Shown here piece by piece: positions 1-12,348 of a stretch of DNA of 64,000 nt (the first letter of the stretch is position 1; each line of letters opens with the position of its first letter). The notes under the pieces were generated by a model that did not search any database, was not told where the DNA came from, and saw only the letters and a program-made list of their open reading frames with translations. Position numbers and translations under genes: made by a program. The stretch is from Mycobacterium sp. IS-836 (GTDB lineage: Bacteria > Actinomycetota > Actinomycetes > Mycobacteriales > Mycobacteriaceae): positions 20,904-84,903 of the forward strand of contig NZ_MBEU01000052.1 in the NCBI RefSeq assembly GCF_001954275.1, in the 5' to 3' direction.

Positions 1-1022
1 CCGGGCCAGCTGAAGGTGCCGAGCCCGCCCGGCCCGAACAGCGGCGCGCTCTTGGCCGGATCGGTCACCACCGACAGGTTCAGCCCGAAGCCGCGGCCCA
101 CCCAATAGGGCGCGCCCAGGAAGTTGTGCCGCTTTTGGTCGTCGGTGAGCCGGTCGGTGCGCATCATGCGGGCCGACTCCGGCGACAGCACCCGCACGCC
201 GTCGACGGTCCCCTCGCCGAGCAGCATCCGCACGAAGCGCAGGTAGTCGTCGGCGGTCGACCACAGCCCGCCGCCGGCGTTGGGGAAGGACGGTGGCTTG
301 ATGTGCGGCGGCCCCATCGCGTCGTGGTGCAGCTGTCCCTGCCCGTCGAGCCGGTACATGGTCGCCGCGCGCCGGCGCCCTTCGGGGGACACGAAGAACC
401 CGGTGTCGGGCATGCCCACCGGGCCCAGGACCCGTTCGTCGAGCACCTGGTGGAACGGCTTCCCCTCGATGCGGGAAGCGATGACTCCCAACAGGTCTAT
501 GGAATGGCTGTAGGTCAATCGGTCTCCGGGCTGGTGGACCAGTGGCAGCTTGGCCAGCTCGGCCAGCCAGGCGTCGGGGCCCTGGTTGAACGGCAGCCGC
601 ACGTAGGCCTTGGCGATCGGCCCGGACACCGAGAAGCCGTAGGCCAGGCCGCTGGTGTGGGTGAGCAGGTCCTCGATCAGGATGGCCCGGCCCAGCGGAT
701 GCGTCCGGTCCAGCGGACCGTGCGGGTCGTCGAGCACCCGCACGTCAGCCAGTTCGGGCGCCCAGCGCGTGATCGGATCCGTCAGCGCCAGCTTGCCCTC
801 GTCGACCAGGCTCATCACCGCGGCCACCGTGACGGGCTTGGTCATCGACGCGATGCGAAACAGGGTGTCGCGCTGCATCGACAGGCCGGCGTCGACGTCG
901 CGGTATCCGATCTCGTTGAGCTGCAGCACTTCTCCGCGCTGCCACACCACCGTCAACGCGCCGGCGAGCAGGCCGGCGTCGCAGGCCTCGCGGAGGGAGG
1001 CCGCATTGCCGTCAAGATTCAC
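1..1022 (-). CDS. Serine beta-lactamase-fold hydrolase/esterase, partial (3' end off window)
   Basis: Only the first ~340 codons lie in the window; the frame is open to base 1. The protein has the class C beta-lactamase/esterase signatures: an S-x-x-K motif (SMTK, residues 59-62) in the context FRIASMTKP, and a Tyr motif Y-S-H at 171-173 replacing the usual Y-x-N. This matches the M. tuberculosis Rv1367c type. Members usually hydrolyse esters or peptides rather than acting as true beta-lactamases; the substrate here is unknown. No signal peptide is visible, so a cytoplasmic location is likely. The GTG at 1022 was chosen because a TAGTCT hexamer sits exactly 7 bases upstream, giving a leaderless start. 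The family assignment is firm; the substrate is open. Confidence 0.85.
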   Translation of the reverse strand, partial: MNLDGNAASLREACDAGLLAGALTVVWQRGEVLQLNEIGYRDVDAGLSMQRDTLFRIASMTKPVTVAAVMSLVDEGKLALTDPITRWAPELADVRVLDDPHGPLDRTHPLGRAILIEDLLTHTSGLAYGFSVSGPIAKAYVRLPFNQGPDAWLAELAKLPLVHQPGDRLTYSHSIDLLGVIASRIEGKPFHQVLDERVLGPVGMPDTGFFVSPEGRRRAATMYRLDGQGQLHHDAMGPPHIKPPSFPNAGGGLWSTADDYLRFVRMLLGEGTVDGVRVLSPESARMMRTDRLTDDQKRHNFLGAPYWVGRGFGLNLSVVTDPAKSAPLFGPGGLGTFSWP

Positions 1023-1029
1023 CCCGTCG

Positions 1030-1035
1030 AGACTA
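1030..1035 (-). promoter_or_regulatory. Leaderless -10 hexamer TAGTCT for the beta-lactamase-fold gene
   Basis: On the minus strand TAGTCT is followed by 7 bases and then the GTG start at 1022. This spacing places the transcription start on or next to the start codon, as in mycobacterial leaderless genes. No Shine-Dalgarno sequence is present. Confidence 0.5.
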
Positions 1036-1053
1036 ATGTGGCGGTCGCTGGGC

Positions 1054-1809
1054 CTAAGCGCCGGCCGGACGGCAGGCACGCGAAAGGACGTCCTCGATCG
1101 TTTCTGCGTTCGCGTGTGGATCGCGCAGCCGCGCCGGACAGCGCCCCCACAGCAGCAGCGGCAGCTCGTGGGGCTGCAGCTCGATCGCTACGTCGGTGCC
1201 GTCCTGGGCCATCGAAAGTTCTTCCCCTGGTGTCACAGCCACCCCGGGCCGACCAGCGCTCCGCAGAACCATTGGCCGCGAGACCAAGTCAGATCTGCGC
1301 CATCGCCGCGCTTCCGCCAACGTGGGCATCGCATCGAACACCGCAAGCGCATGGGTAACCATTGCCGGATCGGAGAGCGAGCGGATGCTGACATCGTCGT
1401 CGCCGACCAGATCCCATCGGTGCAGCACCGCTTCGCTATGGCTGTGCATGCGAAGCCGTTCGCCGGTCATGGCCCACCCCGTGTACATGATCGTGTCGTC
1501 CTCATCGAGGCCTGCCACAGCGGACTCGAAGCGAACGGCGTGCTGCACCAGCCGTTCTCGAAGCACGGCGTCGGGCATTGCCCGAAATGGCGGCTCGCGT
1601 TCTTCCCATGACCGCGTCGCCCTTGTGGGCTCACCCGCGAGGTGCTCCTCGATCAGGTTGGCTCGCTCCTCGGCGGCGGCCGCGACGTGCGCGGCGAGCT
1701 CGTGGGCGCTCCAGGCGGAGCACCACGTGGGCGCCGTCGGCTGTAAGCGGGACAAGCTCGAAATGAGCGCGCGCATGGCTTGGTCGCGCAGGCTCGCGGC
1801 GGCCTCCAT
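1054..1809 (-). CDS. Maleylpyruvate isomerase/DinB-type mycothiol-dependent family protein
   Basis: 251 residues. The N-terminal half has the DinB-like four-helix pattern with metal-ligand-type histidines (WSAHELAAH, His36 and His41) and a later H-S-H cluster (RMHSHSEAVLH) typical of the actinobacterial MDMPI N-terminal domain. The C-terminal half resembles the small MDMPI C-terminal domain. Such proteins are thought to be mycothiol-dependent enzymes, but substrates are mostly unknown. It ends 31 bases before the next minus-strand gene and may be co-transcribed with it. Start: the ATG at 1809 is the longest plausible choice, with no clear ribosome site; the internal Met12 is an alternative. 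Confidence 0.7.
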   Translation of the reverse strand: MEAAASLRDQAMRALISSLSRLQPTAPTWCSAWSAHELAAHVAAAAEERANLIEEHLAGEPTRATRSWEEREPPFRAMPDAVLRERLVQHAVRFESAVAGLDEDDTIMYTGWAMTGERLRMHSHSEAVLHRWDLVGDDDVSIRSLSDPAMVTHALAVFDAMPTLAEARRWRRSDLVSRPMVLRSAGRPGVAVTPGEELSMAQDGTDVAIELQPHELPLLLWGRCPARLRDPHANAETIEDVLSRACRPAGA

Positions 1810-1876
1810 GGCGTCCAGCCAACAGATAACCGGGTCTACGAGCTAGCGATTATTCGACATCACAGCCCGCGACCGG

Positions 1877-2554
1877 TCAGCGCCGTTGCGCGCGCACGAC
1901 CCAGAACGCCATCTCGATGTCGTTGCCGTCGAGTTCCCGGCGCACCGTCGCAGGCTCCAGCGATTCGATCTCCCAGCCCGCGCCGCCGAGAACGTCGCGC
2001 AGCGTCCGCTCGGACACCGCGGGCCGCGGCCGCTCCTCGTCGGGCGGCTGGGCGTCGGAGAAACAACTGAGCAGCAGGGTGGCGCCCGGCCGGGTGGCGC
2101 GGTGCGCCGCGGCCGCGTAGCTGCGCTTGGCGTCGTCGTCGAGGCAGTGGAACATGCCGCTGTCGACAATGGTGTCGAACGCGTCGGTGTAGCCCTCGAG
2201 CGTGGTGGAGTCGGCGACGGCGAACGTCACCTCGACCCCGGCGTCCGCGGCGCGCCGCTCGGCGGTTTTCAGCGCGGTCGGGGAGATGTCCAGACCGGTG
2301 ACGTGGTGTCCGTTCTTGGCCAGGTAGATGGCGTTGTCGCCGAGCCCGCAGCCGACGTCGAGGACGTCGCCGCGGACCCAGCCGCCGTCCTGCCACGCGA
2401 CGACCGTCTCCTTGGGCGCCTTGGTGTCCCACGGCGGCGTGGCCACGGCGGGCAGGCCCTCGGCCGGGCTTTCGCCGCGATACAGGGCATCGAAATCGAG
2501 AACCGGAAACTGGGAGGAATTCGAGGGATTTGAGGGGGAAGGCGCGCCTGTCAT
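1877..2554 (-). CDS. SAM-dependent class I methyltransferase (Rv1377c-like)
   Basis: 225 residues. SAM-binding motif [12 protein letters not shown] is at 64-74 and the second acidic strand (VTGLDISP) follows; the fold is the standard Rossmann methyltransferase. Substrate unknown; the sequence resembles the TehB/thiopurine-methyltransferase-like group. The frame opens further upstream, but the ATG at 2554 has a TACCCT hexamer 7 bases upstream, and an earlier start would run into the pyr promoter and leader. It is divergent from pyrR with about 95 bases between starts. No link to pyrimidine synthesis is evident. Confidence 0.8.
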   Translation of the reverse strand: MTGAPSPSNPSNSSQFPVLDFDALYRGESPAEGLPAVATPPWDTKAPKETVVAWQDGGWVRGDVLDVGCGLGDNAIYLAKNGHHVTGLDISPTALKTAERRAADAGVEVTFAVADSTTLEGYTDAFDTIVDSGMFHCLDDDAKRSYAAAAHRATRPGATLLLSCFSDAQPPDEERPRPAVSERTLRDVLGGAGWEIESLEPATVRRELDGNDIEMAFWVVRAQRR

Positions 2555-2561
2555 TTTCGCC

Positions 2562-2567
2562 AGGGTA
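2562..2567 (-). promoter_or_regulatory. Leaderless -10 hexamer TACCCT for the methyltransferase
   Basis: Minus-strand TACCCT with a 7-base spacer to the ATG at 2554. It lies within about 12 bases of the candidate pyr-operon -10, so the two divergent promoters are almost back to back. Confidence 0.5.
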
Positions 2568-2578
2568 GCGCGGAATGC

Positions 2579-2584
2579 TACGCT
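2579..2584 (+). promoter_or_regulatory. Candidate -10 (TACGCT) of the pyr operon
   Basis: TACGCT fits the mycobacterial TANNNT -10. It would start transcription near base 2591 and give a leader of about 58 bases containing the PyrR-type hairpin and the pyrR ribosome site. No clear -35 is visible. Placement is inferred from motif and position only. Confidence 0.4.
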
Positions 2585-2610
2585 GCCGGGCAGTCGACAT
2601 CCTTTAACGA

Positions 2611-2636
2611 TCCGTCCAGAGAGGCGGAGAAGGAGG
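2611..2636 (+). promoter_or_regulatory. PyrR-binding RNA hairpin plus Shine-Dalgarno of pyrR
   Basis: The leader holds a hairpin with stem TCCG (2611-2614) / CGGA (2625-2628) and loop tccagagagg. The segment 2613-2626 agrees with the Bacillus PyrR binding-loop consensus ARUCCNGNGAGGYU at nearly every fixed position. The ribosome site AGGAGG (2631-2636) begins three bases after the stem. An outer CCTT (2601-2604) could also pair with AAGG (2630-2633), masking part of it. In mycobacteria PyrR is known to act by translational repression rather than attenuation, and no attenuator terminator is seen here, which agrees. Confidence 0.75.
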
Positions 2637-2648
2637 TCAAGATCTCGC

Positions 2649-3212
2649 ATGGGTGCCGCGGGTGATGCCGCCAGCGGCAGGGAATTGATGTCTGCGGCCG
2701 ACGTCGGTCGCACCATTTCGCGCATCGCGCATCAGATCATCGAAAAGACCGCGCTCGACAGTCCCGACGCCCCACGGGTGGTGCTGCTCGGCATCCCGAC
2801 CCGCGGTGTGATCCTGGCCCAGCGCCTGGCCACCAACATCGGCGAATACAGCGGTGTCGAGGTCGGCCACGGCGCCCTCGACATCACGCTGTACCGCGAC
2901 GACCTGATGCAAAAGCCGCCCCGCCCGCTGGAGGCCACGTCGATCCCGGCCGGCGGCGTCGACGACGCGCTGGTGATCCTCGTCGACGACGTGCTGTATT
3001 CCGGGCGCTCGGTGCGCTCGGCCCTGGACGCGCTGCGCGACGTGGGCCGGCCGCGCGCCGTGCAGCTCGCGGTGCTGGTCGACCGCGGCCACCGCGAATT
3101 ACCGCTGCGCGCCGACTATGTCGGCAAGAACGTGCCGACCTCACGCACCGAGAGCGTGCACGTGCAACTCGCCGAGCACGACGGCCGCGACGGGGTGGTG
3201 ATCTCCCGATGA
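2649..3212 (+). CDS. pyrR: PyrR bifunctional regulator / uracil phosphoribosyltransferase
   Basis: 187 residues. PyrR binds pyr mRNA when UMP/UTP is plentiful and lowers expression of the operon; it also makes UMP from uracil and PRPP. The PRPP-binding signature [13 protein letters not shown] is at 109-121, and the basic N-terminal region ([10 protein letters not shown]) is as in other PyrR proteins. The ATG at 2649 is preceded by AGGAGG at 2631-2636 and gives the usual length. It is the first gene of a seven-gene operon, and its stop overlaps the pyrB start in an ATGA (3209-3212), so the regulator and the first enzyme are translationally coupled. Confidence 0.97.
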   Translation: MGAAGDAASGRELMSAADVGRTISRIAHQIIEKTALDSPDAPRVVLLGIPTRGVILAQRLATNIGEYSGVEVGHGALDITLYRDDLMQKPPRPLEATSIPAGGVDDALVILVDDVLYSGRSVRSALDALRDVGRPRAVQLAVLVDRGHRELPLRADYVGKNVPTSRTESVHVQLAEHDGRDGVVISR

Positions 3213-4156
3213 CCCGCCACCTGCTGACCGCCGGCGACCTCAGCCGCGACGACGCCACCGCCATCCTCGATGACGCGGACCGCTTCGCGCAGGCCCTGGT
3301 CGGCCGCGAGATCAAGAAGCTGCCGACGCTGCGCGGCCGCACCGTGATCACGATGTTCTACGAGAACTCGACCCGCACCCGGGTGTCGTTCGAGGTGGCC
3401 GGGAAGTGGATGAGCGCCGACGTGATCAACGTGAGCGCGGCCGGATCGTCGGTGGGCAAGGGCGAGTCGCTGCGCGACACCGCGCTGACGCTGCGGGCCG
3501 CCGGCGCCGACGCGCTGATCATCCGGCACCCGGCCTCCGGTGCCGCCCACCTGCTCGCCGACTGGACGGCGCCGGCGGACGGCGAGGGGCCGTCGGTCAT
3601 CAACGCCGGCGACGGCACGCACGAGCATCCGACGCAGGCGCTGCTCGACGCGCTGACCATCCGCCAGCGGCTCGGCGGCATCGAGGGCCGGCGCATCGTG
3701 ATCGTCGGCGACATCCTGCACAGCCGCGTCGCGCGGTCCAACGTCGTGTTGCTGGACACCCTGGGCGCCGAGGTGGTGCTGGTGGCGCCGCCGACGCTCC
3801 TGCCGGTCGGCGTCGACGGCTGGCCGGCCACCGTCTCGTATGACTTCGACGCCGAGTTGCCCGCGGCCGACGCCGTGCTGATGCTGCGGGTGCAGGCCGA
3901 GCGGATGAACGGCGGCTTCTTCCCCTCGGTGCGCGAGTACTCGGTGCGCTACGGGCTTTCCGATCGGCGCCAGGCGATGCTTCCCGGCCATGCCGTGGTG
4001 CTGCACCCGGGGCCGATGGTGCGCGGCATGGAGATCGCGTCCTCGGTGGCCGATTCGTCGCAATCGGCTGTGTTGCAACAGGTTTCCAACGGTGTCCACG
4101 TCCGGATGGCCGTCCTGTTCCACGTGCTGGTGGGCGCGCAGGAGATCGCGGCATGA
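3209..4156 (+). CDS. pyrB: Aspartate carbamoyltransferase catalytic subunit
   Basis: 315 residues. Condenses carbamoyl phosphate with aspartate to N-carbamoylaspartate, the committed step of pyrimidine synthesis. The carbamoyl-phosphate-binding motif STRTR is at 54-58 in the context [14 protein letters not shown]; the later [14 protein letters not shown] and [10 protein letters not shown] segments are also diagnostic. No pyrI regulatory subunit gene is nearby, as expected for actinobacteria. It overlaps pyrR and pyrC by ATGA at each end. Confidence 0.97.
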   Translation: MTRHLLTAGDLSRDDATAILDDADRFAQALVGREIKKLPTLRGRTVITMFYENSTRTRVSFEVAGKWMSADVINVSAAGSSVGKGESLRDTALTLRAAGADALIIRHPASGAAHLLADWTAPADGEGPSVINAGDGTHEHPTQALLDALTIRQRLGGIEGRRIVIVGDILHSRVARSNVVLLDTLGAEVVLVAPPTLLPVGVDGWPATVSYDFDAELPAADAVLMLRVQAERMNGGFFPSVREYSVRYGLSDRRQAMLPGHAVVLHPGPMVRGMEIASSVADSSQSAVLQQVSNGVHVRMAVLFHVLVGAQEIAA

Positions 4157-5445
4157 GCGTCCTGATCCGCGGCGTGCGCCCCTACGGCGAGGGTGACCGG
4201 GTCGACGTCCTGGTCGATGACGGCCAGATCGCCGACATCGGGCCGGGTCTTGCCATTCCGGACACCGCCGACGTCATCGACGCCACCGACCACGTGCTGC
4301 TGCCCGGGTTCGTCGACCTGCACACCCACCTGCGCGAGCCCGGCCGCGAATACGCCGAGGACATCGAAACCGGTTCGGCGGCCGCGGCTTTGGGCGGCTA
4401 CACGGCCGTGTTCGCGATGGCCAACACCAACCCCGTCGCCGACAGCCCGGTGGTCACCGACCACGTGTGGCACCGCGGCCAGCAGGTCGGCCTCGTCGAC
4501 GTGCATCCCGTCGGCGCCGTCACCGTCGGGCTGGCCGGGGCCGAGCTCACCGAGATGGGCATGATGGCCGCCGGCGCCGCGCAGGTGCGCATGTTCTCCG
4601 ACGACGGCATCTGCGTGCACGACCCGCTGATCATGCGCCGCGCCCTGGAGTATGCGACCGGGCTGGGGGTGCTGATCGCCCAGCACGCCGAGGAGCCCCG
4701 GCTGACGGTCGGCGCGGTCGCCCACGAGGGGCCCACGGCCGCGCTGCTGGGACTCGCGGGATGGCCGCGGGCCGCCGAGGAATCGATCGTCGCCCGCGAC
4801 GCGCTGCTGGCCCGCGACGCCGGCGCCCGGGTGCACATCTGCCACGCCTCTACCGCGGGAACCGTCGAAATCCTGAAATGGGCTAAGGCGCAGGGCATTT
4901 CGATCACCGCCGAGGTCACGCCGCATCATCTGCTCCTCGACGACGCAAGACTGGCCAGCTACGACGGGGTCAACCGGGTCAACCCGCCGCTGCGCGAGGC
5001 CGCCGACGCGGTCGCGCTGCGTCAGGCGCTCGCCGACGGGGTAATCGACTGTGTGGCCACCGATCACGCCCCGCACGCCGAGCACGAAAAGTGCGTCGAG
5101 TTCTCCGCGGCGCGCCCCGGCATGCTGGGGCTGCAGACGGCCCTGTCCGTGGTGGCGAGCACGATGGTGACGCCCGGGTTGTTGACCTGGCGCGACGTCG
5201 CCCGGGTGATGAGCGAGAACCCGGCGCGCATCGTCGGCCTGCCCGACCACGGCCGGCCACTCGAGGTGGGGGAGCCGGCGAACCTGACCGTGGTGGACCC
5301 GGACGCCACCTGGACGGTCGCCGGGGGCGACCTGGCCAGCCGGTCGGCCAACACGCCCTACGAGGCGATGACCTTGCCCGCCACCGTGACTGCGACCCTG
5401 CTGCGCGGCAAGATCACCGCCCGCGACGGGAAGAGTCCGGCATGA
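4153..5445 (+). CDS. pyrC: Dihydroorotase
   Basis: 430 residues. A class I amidohydrolase that closes N-carbamoylaspartate to dihydroorotate. The metal-binding HTH is at 57-59 in [10 protein letters not shown], and the later DHAPH segment carries the catalytic Asp region. Length matches the long class I type found beside pyrB. It starts in an ATGA overlap with pyrB and ends in an ATGA overlap with the following membrane-protein gene. Confidence 0.97.
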   Translation: MSVLIRGVRPYGEGDRVDVLVDDGQIADIGPGLAIPDTADVIDATDHVLLPGFVDLHTHLREPGREYAEDIETGSAAAALGGYTAVFAMANTNPVADSPVVTDHVWHRGQQVGLVDVHPVGAVTVGLAGAELTEMGMMAAGAAQVRMFSDDGICVHDPLIMRRALEYATGLGVLIAQHAEEPRLTVGAVAHEGPTAALLGLAGWPRAAEESIVARDALLARDAGARVHICHASTAGTVEILKWAKAQGISITAEVTPHHLLLDDARLASYDGVNRVNPPLREAADAVALRQALADGVIDCVATDHAPHAEHEKCVEFSAARPGMLGLQTALSVVASTMVTPGLLTWRDVARVMSENPARIVGLPDHGRPLEVGEPANLTVVDPDATWTVAGGDLASRSANTPYEAMTLPATVTATLLRGKITARDGKSPA

Positions 5446-5951
5446 ATTCGGGAACGCTGGTGGGGTCGCTGATCTTCGCGGCCGTGCTGGTGGTGGTGAT
5501 CGCCGTGGTGATTCAGGTGATGATGCGTTCCTGGCAGCGCCGCGGCCAACGGCAGCAGGCGGTGATCGGGGAGTTGCCCGACATGCCCGACGAGGTGAGC
5601 TCCGCGACCCTGACGACCCGCGGCCTCTACTGCGGCTGCGCCGTCGCACCGGCCTGGAACGAGCGCATCGTCGCCGGCGATCTCGGCTATCGGAGCAAAG
5701 CGGTGCTGACCCGCTACCCCGAGGGGATCCTGTTGGAACGCGTTCGCGCCAAACCGATTTGGATTCCGGACGAGTCGATCGTGGCCATCCGCATGGAGCG
5801 CGCCATCGGAGCCAAGGTGGTGGCGCGCATTGGGATACTGGCGATCCGTTGGCGGCTGCCATCGGGCGGCGAGATCGACACCGGATTCCGCGCGGACCAC
5901 CGCGCCGACTACGACGCCTGGCTGTCAGACCCGCAGGAGGGAGCCGCGTGA
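5442..5951 (+). CDS. Membrane-anchored PH-like protein of the pyr operon (Rv1382-like)
   Basis: 169 residues, function unknown. One strong hydrophobic segment (about residues 7-28) is followed by basic residues ([11 protein letters not shown]), predicting an N-out/C-in anchor with a cytoplasmic domain of about 135 residues. That domain has alternating strands and ends in a helix (RADYDAWL), resembling bacterial PH-like domains; this is an inference from pattern. It contains a CGC motif (residues 66-68). It is locked into the operon by ATGA with pyrC and GTGA with carA. It is conserved at this place in mycobacteria, but no role in pyrimidine synthesis is established. Confidence 0.85.
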   Translation: MNSGTLVGSLIFAAVLVVVIAVVIQVMMRSWQRRGQRQQAVIGELPDMPDEVSSATLTTRGLYCGCAVAPAWNERIVAGDLGYRSKAVLTRYPEGILLERVRAKPIWIPDESIVAIRMERAIGAKVVARIGILAIRWRLPSGGEIDTGFRADHRADYDAWLSDPQEGAA

Positions 5952-7065
5952 GCAAGGCCCTACTGGTGCTCGAGGACGGCCGCGTCTTCACCGGCACGCC
6001 GTTCGGCGCGATCGGCCAAACCCTCGGGGAGGCGGTGTTTTCCACCGGCATGTCCGGCTATCAGGAGACGCTCACCGACCCCAGCTATCACCGGCAGATC
6101 GTGGTGGCCACGGCGCCGCAGATCGGCAACACCGGCTGGAACGAGGAGGACGCCGAGAGCCGCGGCGACAAGATCTGGGTCGCCGGCTACGCGGTGCGCG
6201 ACCCGTCGCCGCGTGCGTCAAACTGGCGCGCCACCGGCACGCTGGACGACGAGCTGGTCCGGCAGAACATCGTCGGGATCGCCGGCATCGACACCCGCGC
6301 GGTGGTGCGGCACCTGCGCAGCCGCGGCTCGATGAAGGCCGGGGTGTTCTCCGGTGACGCGCTCGCCGAGCCCGCCGAACTGCTGGAGCGGGTGCGGGGC
6401 CAGCGGTCGATGCTGGGCGCCGATCTGGCCGGCGAGGTCAGCACCGACGGCACCTACATCGTCGAACCCGAAGGGCCGCAGCGGTTTACCGTGGCCGCGC
6501 TGGACCTCGGGATCAAGACCAACACCCCACGCAACTTCGCCCGTCGCGGCATCCGCAGCCATGTGCTGCCCGCATCGGCGACCTTCGAGCAGATCGCCGA
6601 GCTCAAGCCGGACGGCGTGTTCCTGTCCAACGGGCCCGGCGACCCGGCCACGGCCGACCACGTCGTCGGGCTCACCCGGGAGGTGATCGGCGCCGGAATC
6701 CCGTTGTTCGGAATCTGTTTCGGCAACCAGATCCTGGGCCGGGCGCTGGGCCTGTCCACCTACAAGATGGTGTTCGGTCACCGCGGCATCAACGTCCCCG
6801 TCATCGACCACGCCACCGGCCGAGTCGCGGTGACCGCGCAGAACCACGGGTTCGCGCTGGAAGGCGAGGCGGGCCAGTCGTTCGACACGCCGTTCGGGCC
6901 CGCGGTCGTCAGCCACACCTGCGCCAACGACGGGGTGGTCGAGGGCGTCAAACTCGCCGATGGAAAGGCATTTTCGGTGCAATACCACCCGGAGGCCGCC
7001 GCGGGTCCCCACGACGCGAATTATCTGTTCGACCAATTCGTCGACCTCATGGAAGGAAGCCGCTA

Positions 7066-7066
<1 letters not shown>
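5948..7066 (+). CDS. carA: Carbamoyl-phosphate synthase, small (glutaminase) subunit
   Basis: 372 residues. Hydrolyses glutamine and channels ammonia to CarB. The class I amidotransferase triad is present: nucleophile Cys257 in FGICFGNQ, with His347 and Glu349 in YHPEA. The GTG at 5948 was chosen because it overlaps the previous stop as GTGA, lies behind a purine-rich CAGGAGGGA, and gives the family length; a longer open frame upstream is overlap with the preceding gene. Its product feeds both arginine and UMP synthesis. Confidence 0.96.
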
Positions 7067-10421
<3,355 letters not shown>

Positions 10422-10425
<4 letters not shown>

Positions 10426-11249
10426 CGGGGTTCGGCGCCCGGCTGGCCGCGGCCAAGCTGGCCCGCGGGCCGCTGTGCCTGGGCATCGACCCCCATCCCG
10501 AGCTGCTGCGGGCCTGGGACCTGCCGACCACCGCCGACGGGCTGGCCGCGTTCTGCGACATCTGCATCGAGGCCTACGCCGGCTTCGCCGTCGTCAAGCC
10601 GCAGGTGGCGTTCTTCGAGGCCTACGGCGCCGCGGGATTCGCGGTCCTCGAGCGCACCATCGCAGCGCTGCGCTCCGCGGGAGTGCTGGTGCTGGCCGAC
10701 GCCAAGCGCGGCGACATCGGGACGACGATGGCCGCCTACGCCGAGGCGTGGGCGGGCGATTCGCCGCTGGCCGCCGACGCCGTGACGGCCTCGCCGTACC
10801 TGGGCTTCGGCTCGCTGCGGCCGCTGCTGGAAGCCGCCGCGGCGCACGACCGCGGGGTGTTCGTGCTGGCGGCAACCTCCAACCCGGAGGGCGGCACGGT
10901 GCAGCGCGCCACCTTCGACGGCCGGACGGTGGCGCAGCTGATCGTCGACCAGGCGGCGGTGGTCAACCGTTCCGCCACGGTGCCCGAGCCCGGATACGTC
11001 GGCGTGGTGCTCGGCGCGACAGTGTTCGAGGCGCCCGACGTCAGCGAGCTGGGCGGACCGGTGCTGGTGCCCGGGCTAGGGGCGCAGGGCGGGCGCCCCG
11101 AGGCGCTCGCCGGCCTGGGCGGGGCGGCGCCCGGCCAGCTGCTGCCCGCGGTCGCGCGCGAGGTGCTGCGGGCCGGACCGAGCGTGGGGGACCTGCGGGC
11201 GGCGGGCGAACGGATGCTCGACGCCGTCGCGTACCTGTCCACGCTGTAG
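10422..11249 (+). CDS. pyrF: Orotidine 5'-phosphate decarboxylase (type 2)
   Basis: 275 residues. Converts OMP to UMP, the last step of the pathway. The catalytic DAKRGD is at 93-98 ([12 protein letters not shown]), and the length is that of the actinobacterial/proteobacterial type 2 enzyme. GTGA overlap with carB. The operon lacks pyrD and pyrE, which must be elsewhere. It is convergent with the next minus-strand gene, with only 8 bases between stop codons and no visible terminator. Confidence 0.96.
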
Positions 11250-11257
11250 GCGCTGCC

Positions 11258-11680
11258 TCAGTCCGACGCCACCGCCGTGCCGGGTCTCGCGGTTTCGACG
11301 ATGACTGTCGTGGCCTTGACGACGGCCACGGCGACGCTGCCCGGCTGCAGCTTCAACTCGTCGGCGGCAGCGGTGCTCATCAGCGACACGACGGTGAAGG
11401 GACCGCACTGCATTTCGACCTGGGTCATGACCTTGTCGCGGGTGACCTCGGTGACCAGGCCGACGAACCGGTTGCGGGCGGAGCTGCCGATGCTCAGCGG
11501 ATCCGGCGGCGGCGTCGGCGCGTTGGTCCGGGCAAACTCGGCGAGGTCCTCGCTGGCGATCACCTTGCGCCCGGCCGCGTCCAGACCCACCGCCAGCGTG
11601 CCGTTGTTGATCCATCGCCGGACGGTGTCGTCGCTGACTCCCAGCAGCTCGGCCGCCTGACGGATGCGCAGACTCGGCAC
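11258..11680 (-). CDS. Molybdate/molybdopterin-binding regulator: HTH (MerR/excisionase type) plus TOBE/Mop domain
   Basis: 140 residues. Residues 6-50 form an excisionase/MerR-type helix-turn-helix (RQAAELLGVSDDTVRRWINNG). A Pro-rich linker follows, and about 68-135 is a single TOBE/Mop domain (NRFVGLVTEV ... ADELKLQPGSVAVAVVK) of the kind that binds molybdate, tungstate or molybdopterin. No molybdate transporter or Mo-cofactor gene lies nearby, so it appears to be an orphan regulator. M. tuberculosis has PE15/PPE20 between pyrF and mihF instead. Binding of molybdate is inferred from family. Confidence 0.8.
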   Translation of the reverse strand: MPSLRIRQAAELLGVSDDTVRRWINNGTLAVGLDAAGRKVIASEDLAEFARTNAPTPPPDPLSIGSSARNRFVGLVTEVTRDKVMTQVEMQCGPFTVVSLMSTAAADELKLQPGSVAVAVVKATTVIVETARPGTAVASD

Positions 11681-12348
11681 GGCCCGATCGTATCAACCGG
11701 CCCCAAGTTTGTTTGCTGGGTCCGAGGCGCAAAGCCGCGGCCCGGCCCGGTGGCCGGCGACGAATGCGGCTGCCGCCGCGGCCGGCCCTCGGGCCGGGGT
11801 CCCGGCATTTCGATCGCGCGGTCGGGCGGGTCGGGGTGCGCCCGGCGCGCCCGGGAAGGCGGCCGAGGGGCCGCGAAAGCAGCGATTCCGGGCCGGGCCA
11901 CCGGCGCTTCGGCGGGCGGAAACGCGGCCGAAATCGCCGTCGCGGGGTCGCCGACCTGCCGCTGACCGTGGCGCGACACGCGCGACACGCCATGCGAAAT
12001 TGCGAGATCCGCCGCACGAGTTCTCGCGACCGTCGGCGCCGCCGGCCGCGAGTCCCGGCGGCTCGGCGCCCGACGGCGGTGCGGCGCCACAAAATCCCAG
12101 GTAGAGGGCCGAAAATGGCGCAAAATCGCCGGGCCGATGGCCCCGAAATGGCGCCGTGTCCAGCCGGTTTCCGGGCCCCCAAAGGGACCCCCGGCCTGAC
12201 CCGCACGGCGGGTCGACCTGCCCATTTACCCCAATAACCAGGGGGGTCGGGTTAGATTTCGTCAGGAAGGCTGAGTACGGTCGTCTCCGCTGGCTGAAGT
12301 ACCCGGCAGAGACACAAGATCGAGAGATTGATCAGATACGGAGGAATC
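11681..12348. other. Gene-free GC-rich interval upstream of mihF
   Basis: About 670 bases with no convincing gene. Several open frames run through it on both strands, but they are rich in Arg, Pro, Ala and Gly, show no domain pattern and have no ribosome sites. A 9-base tandem repeat (gcgacacgc twice) lies near 11970-11990. The last 100 bases are less GC-rich and probably form the mihF promoter and leader. Confidence 0.6.
12253..12258 (+). promoter_or_regulatory. Possible -10 (TAGATT) for mihF
   Basis: TAGATT in a locally AT-richer stretch fits TANNNT and would give a leader of about 85 bases before the mihF GTG. No good -35 at 16-18 bases is seen. Weak call; mihF is highly expressed and may have other promoters. 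Confidence 0.3.

Noticed and set aside
3949..6051. 700-codon minus-strand frame across pyrB-pyrC-carA
   Set aside because: Arg/Pro/Ser-rich translation opposite three well-identified genes; composition artefact.
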